Positions 44,137-55,757 of a stretch of 64,000 nt of DNA are shown piece after piece (positions within the stretch are counted from its first letter, which is position 1; each line of letters opens with the position of its first letter). Under the pieces are notes generated by a model. The model ran no database searches. It saw only the letters and a list, made by a program, of their open reading frames with translations, and was not told where the DNA came from. The stretch spans positions 48,149,269 through 48,213,268 of the forward strand of contig CM055874.1 of assembly GCA_029582165.1 (NCBI GenBank), written 5' to 3'. The position numbers and the translations under genes were made by a program. This stretch comes from Portulaca oleracea. Its lineage: Eukaryota; Streptophyta; Magnoliopsida; Caryophyllales; Portulacaceae.

Positions 44137-44729
44137 GAGTTAATTATATTTACCCTACCTGACATATGCGGTAATAATTTTTGCACATCTGACATTTGGG
44201 AAATAATTTTCACCATACCTGACATTTAGTGAAAGTGATTTTTAGCGTTAGAATCCGGTAACTTATCATCGGAAATAGAAAAATACAATAATACCCTTAT
44301 ATTACTATGTGAAATTACGATGTTGCCCTTTAATTTGAGAAGAAAAAGACTATGTTGGATAGTAGAAGACAGACATGGTGGTTTGGGAGGGGTTAGGTTT
44401 TCATTTTTTGTAGGGGGGGGGGGCGGGGAGAGGAATCAGTGGAGTGGTTGAGTTTTAAAATGCCATAACAATTGATACTAAGGGTACAAAAGTCATTTCA
44501 CATTTAATTGAAAGCCAAAGGAAATAATAACAAGGGTATAAAAGTCACTTCATATTTATTTTTTTTATAGTTCACCGGAAAAGTCAATAAAAAAATCAAT
44601 TATAACATACCTGAAGTGCTTTAAATTTATGACCACTTAAATGTCAGGTAGAGTGAAAATTATTTCTCAAATGTTGGGTGTGCAAAAATTATTACCACAT
44701 AAGTCAGGTATGGTAAATGTAATTAGCTC
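44137..44729. mobile_element. Mutator-like MITE downstream of TEB
   Basis: The inverted ends are about 95 bp: left GAGTTAATTATATTTACC... and right ...GGTAAATGTAATTAGCTC, both containing TACCTGACAT-type and TAATAATTTTTGCACA blocks. A 9-bp duplication TATCTTAAT flanks it (44128-44136 and 44731-44739, with one extra A on the right). Not the same family as the three GGTACCC MITEs. A G-rich run lies at 44414-44425. Confidence 0.7.
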
Positions 44730-44739
44730 ATATCTTAAT

Positions 44740-46670
44740 GGTGTTATTGAATTTTCATGAATGTTATTTTCTATTTATAAAACAATAACTAATCTCTCTT
44801 TATTTGAAAAAATAGGTAATGCAACTTTGTTTTTATTGATGTTGAAATGCTTAAATTATACAATCGCAAATTATTTTTTAATTTCTGATTGTTAGCTATT
44901 TACTACTAAACATTAATCCTTTATAATTTCGATAATCTTTCTATTTTAATTATTTTTTTCAAACTTTCCTGTTTATTTTATAAAACTAAGTTTCTAACAA
45001 CATTATGTTTTTAATGTATATGCATAGTTTCGACTATCTTAATCATTTATTATGATGTTTACGATTAAGTATTTTTGGGATGTCGTTGAAAAAGATTTGA
45101 AAGGAATTATACAGTTGTTTACATTTATTTAAATTGACTAATAAAAAATTGCTATTGTTCGTCGTTATGTGTGTTTAAGACAAAATTATAACACGTCTTT
45201 CTTAATTTTATTTTTATATGCATAATGATATTTAATTCACTAAGTTAAAAAAATATTTTTTTAATAAATAATTTCTAATATATCATATATTTATGTATAT
45301 ATGTATGAAAAAAGATATTTCAATTTTGATTAGTTTAACACACATATTATATAGCAAAAAGTTTAATACACATAATTCTCGATAGTTTGATAATTGACGA
45401 TCTTCTTGTAAATCACAAAGGATATATACAATTACTTCATATATCAAACCCATCATTTAACTCTACTTAGATAAAACAACCCAATATAAAATTTTCTTTT
45501 GGTTGAAACAAATTCAAAAAGCAAAACAAAAGGAGTTGAGAAACTTAAATGATAAACTAATTAATATAAATAGGATAATTGGACAACAATAATACGAGCT
45601 TTTGGGGTATTGGACAATAATAATATCAACAATTTAATTGGACACTAGCAGTACCAACTATATACTTATTTTCTGGCAATAGTATGAAACTGAGTTGGTA
45701 TGTGTTTGACTTGACGAAAAGACGACATGTCGCCTAATTGTCTGAAGGACCGTGATAAACAACTTGCCTCCATCTTGAGTGACATGGCAGATGACACCTG
45801 TAAATGGAGTTATAAGTGGCAAAACAACAAAAAAAATCAGTAGGAAAAAAACCATGTAACTGCCAACTAAAAATTTTAACAAATAATTTAAGTTCAGCAA
45901 AAATTAATAACAACATTAGTGCTAATTACTATTCCGTATTAACAATTATTTATATAATAACTATTAATATTTGAAATTTAAAATTGCAATAAAAAATAAC
46001 AATGAACATTAATATTAATTACTATTTCATATTAATAATTATTAATATAATGATTAATTAATATTTGAAATTTAAAATTAATAAAATTGTTTTTGATAAT
46101 ATTAATAATAATTAATTACAATAATAATAATCTATTTCAATAAAAAGACTACCACATAAATTTTATTAACTTATTAAGAAAATAATAATCATAATTGTGA
46201 AGTGTCAAATTAAATTCCAATTTAAAATTACTGAAAATTCCAATTTAAAATTCCAATTTAAAATTACTGAAAATTTACAGAAATTTTACGAAATAATTTA
46301 ATAAAAAAATTAAAATTGTCAAATTAAATAAGCAACAATATATAAAACAATGAATTCCCTGATACCATAAAACTGTGAATGTTAAAAAAAGTAAATCTGA
46401 ACAAACAAACGATTAAAAGAATAATTGACCTAAAAAAAGGGTAAAAAAAGAAAATATAACGGTTGAGTTAGTACCACTATTCCCACAACCTCCACCAAAT
46501 CCCAACACCTCCACAAGGGAAGATAGAATGTCTGCCATAGCAATTTCATTAAATTTCATTACAATTGAAACTCAAAATCTCAAACCAGGCTATGGAAACT
46601 CAAAATCCTAAACAAAGGGATTGAAACACACCAGGTGATACGAAGCCATCAAACACTTTTTCCACATTAT
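44740..46670. other. AT-rich intergenic DNA
   Basis: No gene or RNA recognised. 45570-45660 has two ATTGGACAA(C/T)AATAATA copies, perhaps a MITE scrap. Frames at 45658-45916 are not supported. Confidence 0.5.
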
Positions 46671-46671
46671 T

Positions 46672-47226
46672 ATGGAATCCCCAAACCACACGAGAGACAT
46701 TATCGAAATGCGATTTTTCTTCCGAAGGATGATGAAGGACGTTAACTATGGTAAGGAGGCAATATCCCACATTCTAACCTTACACCCGTGGATTTCTACC
46801 ATGAACATGATATTTCAAGAAGAATCCAACAACTATCAGAATTACCACGAAAATAATCCAAGACCTTTATTCTACAAAAATGACGAAGAAGACAACGAAT
46901 ACATCGTACAACCACTAGTGAACGATCAAATTATCCGAGTTGAGGGAAATGCATGCTTTGATGATCCAATCATCATATCAAGTGACGATGAAATGATCAC
47001 ACTTGAAGGAAATAGAAGTTTTGAAGACCCTTTCATCATACAGGATGACAGTAAAAATATCACATTCGAGGAAAAAGGAGAGTTCGATGATCCAATCATC
47101 ATACCAGATGATGATAAAAAACCTTGCTTGATCGCAAGTGCTAATGGAAAAGGTAGAGAACCGGGACGGGTGCGTCGAGCGACTTCAAATTTCGATACCG
47201 CGATAGCTTCGGCACTTTTTGTATGA
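46672..47226 (+). CDS. Unrecognised 184-residue protein with three 21-residue repeats
   Basis: A single open frame with no recognised domain. Residues ~90-152 contain three tandem units of 21 residues built on (E)G(N)xxF(D/E)DP(I/F)II followed by acidic residues: DDPIIISSDDE, EDPFIIQDDS, DDPIIIPDDDK. Each hydrophobic triplet plus acidic run resembles a SUMO-interacting motif. The C-terminus is basic (GKGREPGRVRRA). It lies beside LTR-like DNA and overlaps an open minus frame (46926-47384), so it may be retroelement sequence or an antisense artefact. No intron, TATA or homologue could be tied to it. Confidence 0.35.
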   Translation: MESPNHTRDIIEMRFFFRRMMKDVNYGKEAISHILTLHPWISTMNMIFQEESNNYQNYHENNPRPLFYKNDEEDNEYIVQPLVNDQIIRVEGNACFDDPIIISSDDEMITLEGNRSFEDPFIIQDDSKNITFEEKGEFDDPIIIPDDDKKPCLIASANGKGREPGRVRRATSNFDTAIASALFV

Positions 47227-47830
47227 GAATAGGAGAGGAATTTTTGAGAGAGAAATGGGAGAAGATTGTTGATAATGGTTGTTGATGAATTCAGTGGTGA
47301 AATGAGGGGGTATTTATAGGTGGAAGAGAGGGGTATGATCATGGAAGGAGGGGGGCATGATCCCCATTTCAAGCCCCTAATCAATACAATGGCCGCATGG
47401 CCTTTGACTCTACATGAGTCAAGGGCGCCATGACAAAGATCGAGGGATCAACTGGTTGAGGCGAGGCACGAAAATCTGATTTGAACAGCGTAAGCCATGC
47501 CACCAATTGCAATAAGTCACACGGATTGGTGACGTGGCAAGGCGCGAGAATCCGATTTGAACTATGTACGCCATGCGGCCATGACAACCCTCATGGGCCC
47601 TTTTCCCTGCGCTGGGCCTGGGTCTTGGGTCAGCCAAATGCGTAGGCCATGCGGCCATGGCAGCATTCATAGGCCTTTCCTGCATTGGGCCTGGTTCCTG
47701 GGTCAGCCAAGGCCATCTGGCCTTGGCAGCCTGTTCTGAGCCCAAATTTTTTCCTTTTGTTCTTGGCTTTTGTCGATGGATTTTCCCGGTACGAAATTTG
47801 GTGTCTACAGATGGCGACTCCTTTTCAAAC
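47227..47830. mobile_element. LTR-like segment ending at TCTACA beside a PBS-like motif
   Basis: GGTGTCTACA (to 47809) is followed by GATGGCGACTCC, which matches the primer-binding site used by Tat/Ogre gypsy elements and would make this a plus-strand 5' LTR end. Read the other way, TGTAGACACC could be an LTR start on minus, with TATA CTATAAATA at 47311-47319 and GGCC-N4-GGCC dyads upstream of it. I cannot settle the orientation. Two direct repeats are present (47463 against 47541, about 40 bp; 47608 against 47681, about 30 bp). Confidence 0.45.
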
Positions 47831-49400
47831 AAAATACATCGGGATTGCCTAAACTGTGTTTAACATGGTTTTACAATGTACCGATGCAATTTTAGGGTAA
47901 TTTTGTATATTTCTGAATAATGGTTGCCTAAATTACTTTCTTCCGAGCCTAACATCTTGTGAAAAAATTGGACTAATCCTAAAAAGATGGAACAAGTGGG
48001 TGTTCACTCTTGAAAGTTTATTTTAATGATTCATGGGATGCACCAAGTAAAGGAAAAGTGATTTTACAACTATTATTCATGAAATGTGCAAATAATCTTT
48101 AAAGAGTTTTTAAAAAGTAAAACCCTAACACAAATCCCCCCCTTCCGCGGACGTTTAGAAGTCTAAACGACGAGAAAAAAATGACCACAACTATTCAAGT
48201 TGATTAGTTGTTGAATACTGATTTTGCTGCCTGAACATCTTTTATTACTTTCATAGTTTGTAGTTATCATCACTATCTTGGTTTAATATGCCTTGCTCGA
48301 AACACTTGAGTCAACTTTGATTTCCTGGAACACAACTCCATATGGATACGACAACCGTACTCCCAAAAGTACGACGACACTTGTGTAATAACTGATTATG
48401 TCATTTAGTTATCACGTTGAACTTTTTAGGAATCAAGTGGAAGAACCAAACACTATGTAAATGTAACAACCCTAAGTGAAATAAAATCACCTCGCCCTCT
48501 CCCCTTAAAATCACCACCTAATAGGAGACTAAATTATATACAAATTTGGATGGAGTTCGAGAGGGATTAACAATAGGAGCCTTGAGCGTGTTGATGTTAT
48601 AATGGATGACGCCTGTCTGACCTTGTCATAATTCCCCACCCATTCTCGATAACCTAAACCTGTGCTTTTGAAGAAGTACTTGTGGGAGTTGGGTTGAAGA
48701 TGAGTGGTTAATGGATGATAACCCCTCTCGACCCAATCACCTAAGGCCCATCCTATGAAACATGAGACCTACCATCCTCCGTTACAAGTAATGTTGAACC
48801 CATATATGACATTCTAGTATGGAGTAACAAAATAGGACTAGGACCCTTGATCATAAGGCATGAACCAAATATGAGAGTTAGATGGAGCGCACACGAGCAC
48901 AAAAAAAAAGATAATTAAAACTAGAATGCCACAAAAGCCTTAAAGTTTGTGACAATTTTAAGTTTTGCCATAAAAGCCATTTATGGCAAAGCATTTATAA
49001 CATCTTTGTGGCAATTTGAAAAAAAAAAAAAAGTAACTGAAGGATATTGTAGCAATATTTTCGTATATTATGGTAAAACTTGATGCTACAAGTAATCATG
49101 CTTTTTTTTAGTTTGATAGTCCTAATTCTTCCCATGTGAATGTTGGATAATGTGATAAGGGTGTGTCTGTATCCTTATCTGATTCTTAGTAGATAAGGTT
49201 CAATGTGACTGAATCTTATGAGTTTGATGCTAGGTATGATAATGATGTTTGCCATAGGTCAATTGATATTATTGATGGGGAGTCATGTGAAAGGGTTGTA
49301 AATGGATGTTCCTTAAAGCAAAGGCAAAGACATCTATGATATTGTACTCTTTAGCTCTCATATCTAATTCCATGCTTCTACTCCTTGTTGACCACCTTCC
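47831..49400. other. Unassigned DNA, probably retroelement leader or internal remnant
   Basis: No frame above noise. Contains the perfect palindrome CGTTTAGAAGTCTAAACG (near 48150) and the hairpin TTTGCCATAAA-AGCCA-TTTATGGCAAA (48964-48990), the latter inside TTTTGCCA/TGGCAAA-rich sequence that may be a decayed MITE. Confidence 0.35.
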
Positions 49401-51095
49401 TGTTTAGGCTCGGTTTTGAGCCTAATTCTTACTCTTTTCACTTGGAATTTTTGCTCGTCCTTCCCTTTAATAAGCATTTCTTACGCACTTTTTACTTGTT
49501 TTGTAGGTTAAGATGAGATCGATGTCGAGGTGAAAAATCAGAGTTCGTTCGCGCTCAGAGTCCCCCTCGCGACACCAAGGAAGCTGCCCCGAAACCCTGG
49601 AAGCTAGACCTCGTACCCAAGGCCAAAAGCTAAGAAACCCAAGTCCCAGATGGTCATGGGCGTGACCCCCTTTCATAGCACCCGTGACCAAGGAGGCATA
49701 AAAAGGGAGAAAAAGGCCGAGAAGAGTCACGGGCGTGACCTCCATGGTAGCGCCTGTGATCAATTTGTGGGGGAATTTGGGTCACAATGCCGAAAGGGGT
49801 CACGGTCGCGACGAGCCCTGGTAGCGTCCGTGACCCCGCTGAAGAAAATCAGGAAGAGACCCTTTTCCAGGAGGTAGCGAGCGTGACAACCTAGGGGTAG
49901 CGCCTGCTACCCCAGCGGAGAATTCAAAAGTGCGGACCCAAATGGCCTCGTCACGGGCGTGACCTCCTAGGGTAGCTCCCGTGACAACCCAGACTTCCGG
50001 AAAATTAAGAGCCAATACGACTGTGTTTTATGTTATTTTTCCCCAATGTATATATACTCCTTCCCTAATTAACCCTAGGAGCTTTTGTCATTTCATCTTT
50101 CCCCTTTTTAGAGTTCTAGTACTTAACACATTTTCCTAGGTAGATTTCATTCTCCTCTTTCACAAAAACATCATTTATTGTACTTGTTTGGTGTTTATGC
50201 AATCAAGAGGTTATTTATTGAAGATTTATTATTCAGGCACCTTGGATCATTTCTCTTATTTATTATTATCATCTTAGTCTTCATTTGGGTAATTTTCTTT
50301 CCTTTCTTCAATGCTTATTTAGTTAACTTTAGTTGTAATTAGCTCTTATTTGCTTGCTCTTATGTCTTTGGTTGTTAGTTGATACTTATTTAAGTGCTTA
50401 ATCCTGTGTTTAGTATCTTTTCTTCTTGCTTTTCATCTTCTAGCATCATGTTTAGGGTCTTTGTTTTATGTTTAATAGTTTTAATGATTATTAGCATGAT
50501 TAGTCGCTACTTTTCTTGTGGTTTAGGGGAAGGTTTATCCCCTAATGGGATACTCTTTCCTAAGGTTGGGCTTAGTTAGGGCATTAGGCCTGCCTTTATG
50601 AGGTTTTCATTTAATCACTCTCTTGACTATGGATGGCAGGAGTCCGCTAAACCTACTTAAACATGGTCTTTAGGGTAGTTGAATGGAATATTCAAACGAA
50701 TCCTCATTCATTTAGGGGATAAGTTCGGGTAGGGTGAATTGCATTTTAAGCTTCAAAGTGATGTCCTCATTCATTTAGTGGACTACCTTTGAAAGGTAAT
50801 CCGGAATAACCTCAGGAGAGGCTCTGGAGTGGCTTCATTCTTGCGATAACCCGACCTCTATGTTGGCTTAGTGTCTTAACCGAGGCGACCTCGTGTTAAA
50901 GTGACTATTAGGTGGCGAAAAACTGACCCTTGAACCTCCTTTTCCTTGATTACATCTTCTAGTTTGTTTCTTTTGCATTTGCTCCCACTTCCCTCTTTTT
51001 ACCTTAAACTAGATCATGTAGTGAAGATTTTGACACAAAAGGCCCCTTGCTCCCTATGGATTCGACTTTAGCCCTGGTTGTACTATAACCTAACA
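49401..51095 (+). mobile_element. 5' LTR of an Athila-like Ty3/gypsy element
   Basis: Starts TGTTTAGGCTCGGTTTTGAG and ends CTATAACCTAACA, 1,695 bp. The start is shared with LTRs at 55758 (plus) and 58885 (minus). A dyad array (49653-49985) and TATA (50048) form U3, and the primer-binding site follows directly. The matching 3' LTR is absent because the element is broken at 55757. Confidence 0.75.
49653..50054 (+). promoter_or_regulatory. Dyad array 3 and TATA box
   Basis: Five pairs of 14-bp dyads: 49653/49675, 49726/49747, 49799/49821, 49874/49897, 49950/49972, so start-to-start spacing is 21-23 bp. The first member is usually GTCACGGGCGTGAC and the second a GTAGCgcctGTGAC or GTAGCgcctGCTAC type. 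Pair-to-pair distance is about 73-76 bp. TATA (GTATATATACTCC) lies at 50048, about 60 bp after the last dyad. Confidence 0.75.
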
Positions 51096-51098
51096 AAA

Positions 51099-51116
51099 TG
51101 GCGCCGTTGCTAGGGA
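51099..51116 (+). other. Primer-binding site
   Basis: TGGCGCCGTTGCTAGGGA lies three bases after the LTR end and matches, with one difference, the TGGCGCCGTTGCCGGGGA site used by Athila-type elements. Confidence 0.75.
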
Positions 51117-51234
51117 GTAAGCGCCCCTTTTAGTCCTAATTGACACTAGGCAAGTTTAGTTTAAGTGACCCCCTCCCTTGCTGAGTCGAGTCTAGAGTCC
51201 CTAGGGTCGCTTACGTTGGTTTCTTGTTAAGTGC

Positions 51235-52700
51235 ATGCGCAGGAGAGACCAAGTACCACTTGTACTGTTTGATCCTGAGATAGAAGCTACCGCTCGAAGA
51301 AACAACGCTGCTAACGCTCGTAGGCGATATCGGGAATGACAAGAGCGAGTCACGATGGCAGAACCACCTCCAGAATCCCGTACCCTCCTTTCATTTTCAT
51401 CACCTTCAGCGGATATGGGAGGGTCGCCTATCGTTCTACCCGACCTTACGGAAGGGACGGTCTTTGAGGTCAAGCCCAACTTCCTCAATATGATCGAGTA
51501 ATCAGAATTTCATAGGCTTGACTCGGAGAACCCCATCCAACACATCTCGAACTTCATTGAAAGATGCGACATGATCAAGATGCACGGAGTCATCGATGAG
51601 TACATCCGCCTCAAGTTCTTCTCGTTCTCTCTTTGCGGGAAAGCAAGAGGTTGACTCGACAATTACAACCCGAACACCTTTGAGACATGGAAAGCTTTGA
51701 GCCAAGGATTCTGAGGAGATTCTTTCCTCCCATGGAGACGACCCGCATACGAATTGAGATCGTCAACTTCAAGCAACAACCGAGAGAGTCCCTCATTGAG
51801 GCTTGGGAGCGCTACAAGGGATTCCAAAGAGCTTGTCCGCATCATAATCTCCCGGCCCATCTCATGTTGCATACATTCTATGAGGAACTCACCATGGCTA
51901 CCAAGCAATCGGTTGACGATGCTTCAGATGGTCTCTTCTAGAGCAAACTCCCGACCAAGTGGACACTCTCTTGGCGCAAATGACGGAAAATGCATGCAAT
52001 TGGGGCAGGAATTCCCGAGAGGTGGTGACCACTGGCGATAGTGAGAATATGAACTACCTTCTCAAGGCCATTCAACAACTCTCACAAGACATGACAAAGA
52101 TGAAGACCGCTCAACAACTCAAATCGGTCATGGAAGTTCGTTCTTCCACTCCTTCATCTTCGTCAAGCTCGGCGATTCATTGCGAGGTATGCGACGGAGG
52201 TCATGCGACCTTTGAGTGCAAAATGAATTTCGTTGCAAACGAAGAAGCCAATGCACTTTACCAAAACAACCTCTCATACCGTACCACCACCCCGATCCGT
52301 CCTTAAGGAAACCCTTCCTACAACCCTCCTGATTTCACATACCAAAACCAAATCCAAAGTCATCCCCAACAAAACCAAAACCAAAACCGCACCCATCACC
52401 AATATCCTCTATACCAAAACCAAACCTACCATCAACCCCAAGCCACTCACCATCAACCCCCTCAATTCTCCCAACAACCCCCTCCACAAATGGCCTATGA
52501 CCCGAACTTCATGCAAGCCTGCCTAAAAAACCAAGAGGCATTCAATGCCACCCAAATCAAGCAAAATGAGGCTTTACAAACAAACCAAAGAATGCTTGAA
52601 ACATAGCTTGCTCAACTAGCCCAACAAGTTACTAACCTCCAAAACCCCTCCAAAGGCCTACCTAGCCAACCACAACAGAACCCAAAAGGGCATATTAACG
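51235..52700 (+). pseudogene. gag pseudogene of the Athila-like element
   Basis: Starts MRRRDQVPLVLFDPEIEA and hits a stop at 51337. Further gag homology continues across several frames and stops (NPIQHISNFIERCDMIKMHG; a shifted frame with IEAWERYKGFQRACPHHNLP). A zinc knuckle CEVCDGGHATFEC (C-x2-C-x3-H-x4-C) is at about 52180-52220. Gag forms the virus-like particle in this family. Multiple stops and frameshifts make it non-functional. Confidence 0.75.
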
Positions 52701-52708
52701 CAATTACC

Positions 52709-53632
52709 TTGTGTAGGGGCAAGGAGCTAGAGGGTCCAACAAGTGGAGTTGAACATGGAGTAGGAGATGAAGTTGAGGTCGAAGATTTGACTCATGAGGA
52801 GGAGGAAGTTGGCATTGAGGAGAAGGTGGAGGAAGTGGCCAAGGAAGATGAGTTGAAAAGGAAAGGGAAAGCGATCGAGAAAGATGGGGAGCCGGTCATT
52901 CAACAAGTGAAACCTTATGCTCCACCCCTTCCGTTTCCCCAACGCTTTGCCAAAGTCAAGCAAGATGCAAAGTTTGCCAAGTTCATGGAAATTCTCAAAA
53001 TTGTCCATGTCAGCATCCCGTTCCTAGAAGCGATCACAAACATGCCATCTTATGGTAAGTTCCTCAAGGAGCTCCTCATGAACAAGAGCAGGATTGGAGA
53101 GAATACGGTGGCTTCCTTGACACAAGAGTGCAGCGCTGTGATTGATAACAAGCATCTTCCCAAGCTTTCGGACCCCGGGAGTTCTTCTATCTCGTGTTCG
53201 ATTGGAGATATGGTTATTAGCAAGACATTATATGACCTCGGCGTTAGTGTAAGCATGATGCCACACTCCATTTGTAAGAGATTGAAGCTTCATGATCTCA
53301 TTCCAACAACAATATCTCTTCAAATGGGCGAACGGTCTATCCGGCGCCCGGTGGGAATCCTAGAGGATGTCCCGGTCCAAGTGGGGAAGTTTTACATCCT
53401 TTGTGACTTCATTATCTTGGACATGGTGGAGGACGCTCAAATTCCAATCATCCTCCGGCGCCCCTTCTTGGCTACGGTGGGCGCAATGATCGATGTCAAG
53501 AACGGGAAACTTTCCCTGCATATCGGTGATGAGCAAATTGAGTTTAATCTCAAAGGGTCCATGGTGCCCCCTTTATTATGGACACTTGCATGCGGATCGA
53601 TGTCATTGATGGTGTGGTTGATGAGTTCCTAG
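52709..53632 (+). pseudogene. Gag-protease linker and aspartic protease
   Basis: The 307-codon frame has an acidic linker (EEEEVGIEEKVEEVAKED), then VKPYAPPLPFPQRF and a retroviral-type aspartic protease with DLGVS (D codon at 53234; the family usually has DLGAS), ILEDVPVQVGKF and FLATVGAMIDV. In ILRRPFLA the usual Gly of ILGRPFLA is Arg. The frame ends early relative to pol, and the next segment continues from 53578 in another frame. Confidence 0.75.
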
Positions 53633-54500
53633 AGAAATCACCCTTCTTGCGGGGTGTCCCCGATGACCCGGTGGAAGCTTGTTTGCTCGAGATATTCCAA
53701 TTCGACCTGGGGGGTAATAAGCCAACTTGGCTTGAGGCTTTTGAATTCAAAGAAGTGAAGTGTGAGGCGGAGGAATATATGAGGCTCTTTGACAATGCAC
53801 CTATTTATAGAGGGCCGCTTGAGAAGTTCAAGGAGACCTTGAGTATGGGGATTTCTAATGCAAAAGAGAGGCAACCACCAAAAGTGGAGCTCAAGCCCAT
53901 TCCGTCTAATCTAAGGTACGTCTTTCTTGGTCCCAATGAGTTGTATCCGGTAATTGTCAATGCGTTGCTCGATGACACCCAAATTGAGAAGTTGCTTTTG
54001 GTTCTTAAAAGATTTCAAGGGGTCATTGACTATACCATTGATGATCTAACCGAGTTAAGCCCTTCTTTATGCATGCATGCCATAGACTTAGAAGAGGGGA
54101 ACAAGCCTTCTAGGCAACCTCAATGCCGGTTGAACCCCAACATGCAGGAGGTTGTCAAGAAGGAGGTATTAAAACTTCTTGAAGCGTGGATCATCTACCC
54201 GATCGCGAATAGCGAATGGGTTAGCCCGGTCCAAGTGGTCCCAAGAAGAGTGGTATGACCGTTGTCGTGAATGAAAAGAATGAACTAGTGTTCACTAGGG
54301 CGGTTACCGGGTGGCGTATGTGCATTGATTACTGGAAGTTGAATAAAGCAACCCGGAAGGACCACTTCCCCCTCCCGTTTATTGACTAGATGTTAGAGTG
54401 ATTGGCCGGGCATGACTTTTACTGTTAATTGGATGGATTGTCCGACTTTTTCCAAATCCCCATTCATCCAAATGATTAGGACAAGACTACCTTTACATGT

Positions 54501-54850
54501 CAAAAAATTACTCGGAGGTACCCTAACTTTTAGTGAAATGTTTTTTAGGTACCCCAACTTTTCAAAAATGATTTTCGGGTACCCCTACTTTTTGGGTTAG
54601 ATATTATTAGGTACTTTTTCGGTCATTAATTTGGTTAAGTGACCGAAATACCCTTATTCTTCCATTTTTAAGAAATACCCTTAAAGAAGAAGAATAAGGG
54701 TATTTCGGTCACTTAATAAAATTGATGGCCGGAAAAGCACCAAATAATTACTAACCCAAAAAGTAAGGGTGCCTTAGAATTAGTTTTGAAAAGTTGGGGT
54801 ACCAAAAAATAGTTTTCCCAAATATTGGGGTACCTACGAGTAATTTTTTG
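54501..54850. mobile_element. Mutator-like MITE, copy B, inside the RT gene
   Basis: Starts CAAAAAATTACTCGGAGGTA and ends ...CGAGTAATTTTTTG. The left flank is TTTACATGT and the right flank begins TTTAC, a duplication shortened by a small deletion. The element is almost a full hairpin: GTGACCGAAATACCCTTATT on the left pairs with its inverse on the right. Same family as copies A and C. Confidence 0.8.
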
Positions 54851-55219
54851 TTTACCTACGATACTTTTGCCTACTATAGGATGCCTTTTGGACTGTGCAA
54901 CACGCCGAGTACTTTCCAAAGGTGCATGATGGCCATCTTGTCCAACTTTGTTGAGAAGATTATGGAGGTTTTCATGGACGATTTCTCGGTTTATGGGAGT
55001 ACTTTTGACATGTTCTTAGAAAATCTAGATCAAGTGCTCTCTAGGTGTAAAGAAGTAAATCTTGTCCTAAATTGGGAAAAGTGTCATTTTATGGTCACTG
55101 AAGGTGTTGTTCTTAGTCATGTGATATTGTGCTAGGATATAGAGGTTGATAAAGCAAAGGTTTAGGTCATTCAAAAACTCCCTCCACCGACCTTGGTGAA
55201 AGGAGTGAGAAGTTTCTTG

Positions 55220-55570
55220 CAAAAAATTACTCGGAGGTACCCTAATATTCGGGGAAACTATTTTTCGGTACCCTAACTTTTCAAAACTCATTTTGAGGTA
55301 CCCTTAATTTTTGGTTTAGTAATTATTTGGTACTTTTCTGGCCATCAATTTTATTAAGTGACCGAAATACCCTTATTATTCTTCTTCAAAGGTATTTCTT
55401 AAAAAATGGAAGAACAAGGGTATTTCGGTCACTTAACCAAATTGATGACCGAAAAAACACCTAATAATTACTAACCCAAAAATTAAGGGTACCCCAAAAT
55501 GAGTTTTGAAAAGTTGGGGTACCTGAAAAATATTTCACCAAAAGTCAGAGTACCTCCGAGTAATTTTTTG
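55220..55570. mobile_element. Mutator-like MITE, copy C, inside the RT gene
   Basis: Same termini as copy B. Flanked by AGTTTCTTG (55211-55219) and AGTTTCTTA (55571-55579), a 9-bp duplication with one mismatch. The core is inverted relative to copy B (ATTCTTCTTCAAAGGTATTT here, its inverse there). Confidence 0.85.
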
Positions 55571-55757
55571 AGTTTCTTAGGTCACGCTGGGTTCTACTGG
55601 CGTTTCATCAAGGATTTCTCAAAGACAGCAAAGCCTCTAACTGAGCTTTTGGCCCTCGACACCCCTTTCATATTTTCCGATGATTGTCTTCAAGCGTTTC
55701 ACGGGTTGAAAGAAGCTTTAATCTCCGCTCCTATTGTCCAAGCTCCGAAGTGTGACA

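Larger units (their letters stand above)
53578..55757 (+). pseudogene. Reverse transcriptase region, broken by two MITEs and frameshifts
   Basis: 53578-54258 carries the protease-RT linker and RT N-terminus (LLEAWIIYPIANSEWVSPVQ), then a frameshift. TGWRMCIDYWKLNKATRKDH continues in another frame with stops. After MITE B, 54851-55135 gives FAYYRMPFGLCNTPSTFQRC and the catalytic FMDD (54971-54982). After MITE C, 55571-55757 gives FLGHAGFYWRFIKDFSKTAK, the thumb/RNase H start. It stops where an LTR inserted at 55758. RNase H and integrase are missing. Confidence 0.8.

Noticed and set aside
51235..55757. Active retrotransposon or endogenous pararetrovirus
   Set aside because: Multiple stops, frameshifts, two MITE insertions and loss of integrase show it is dead; LTR, PBS and gag type are those of Athila-like gypsy elements.
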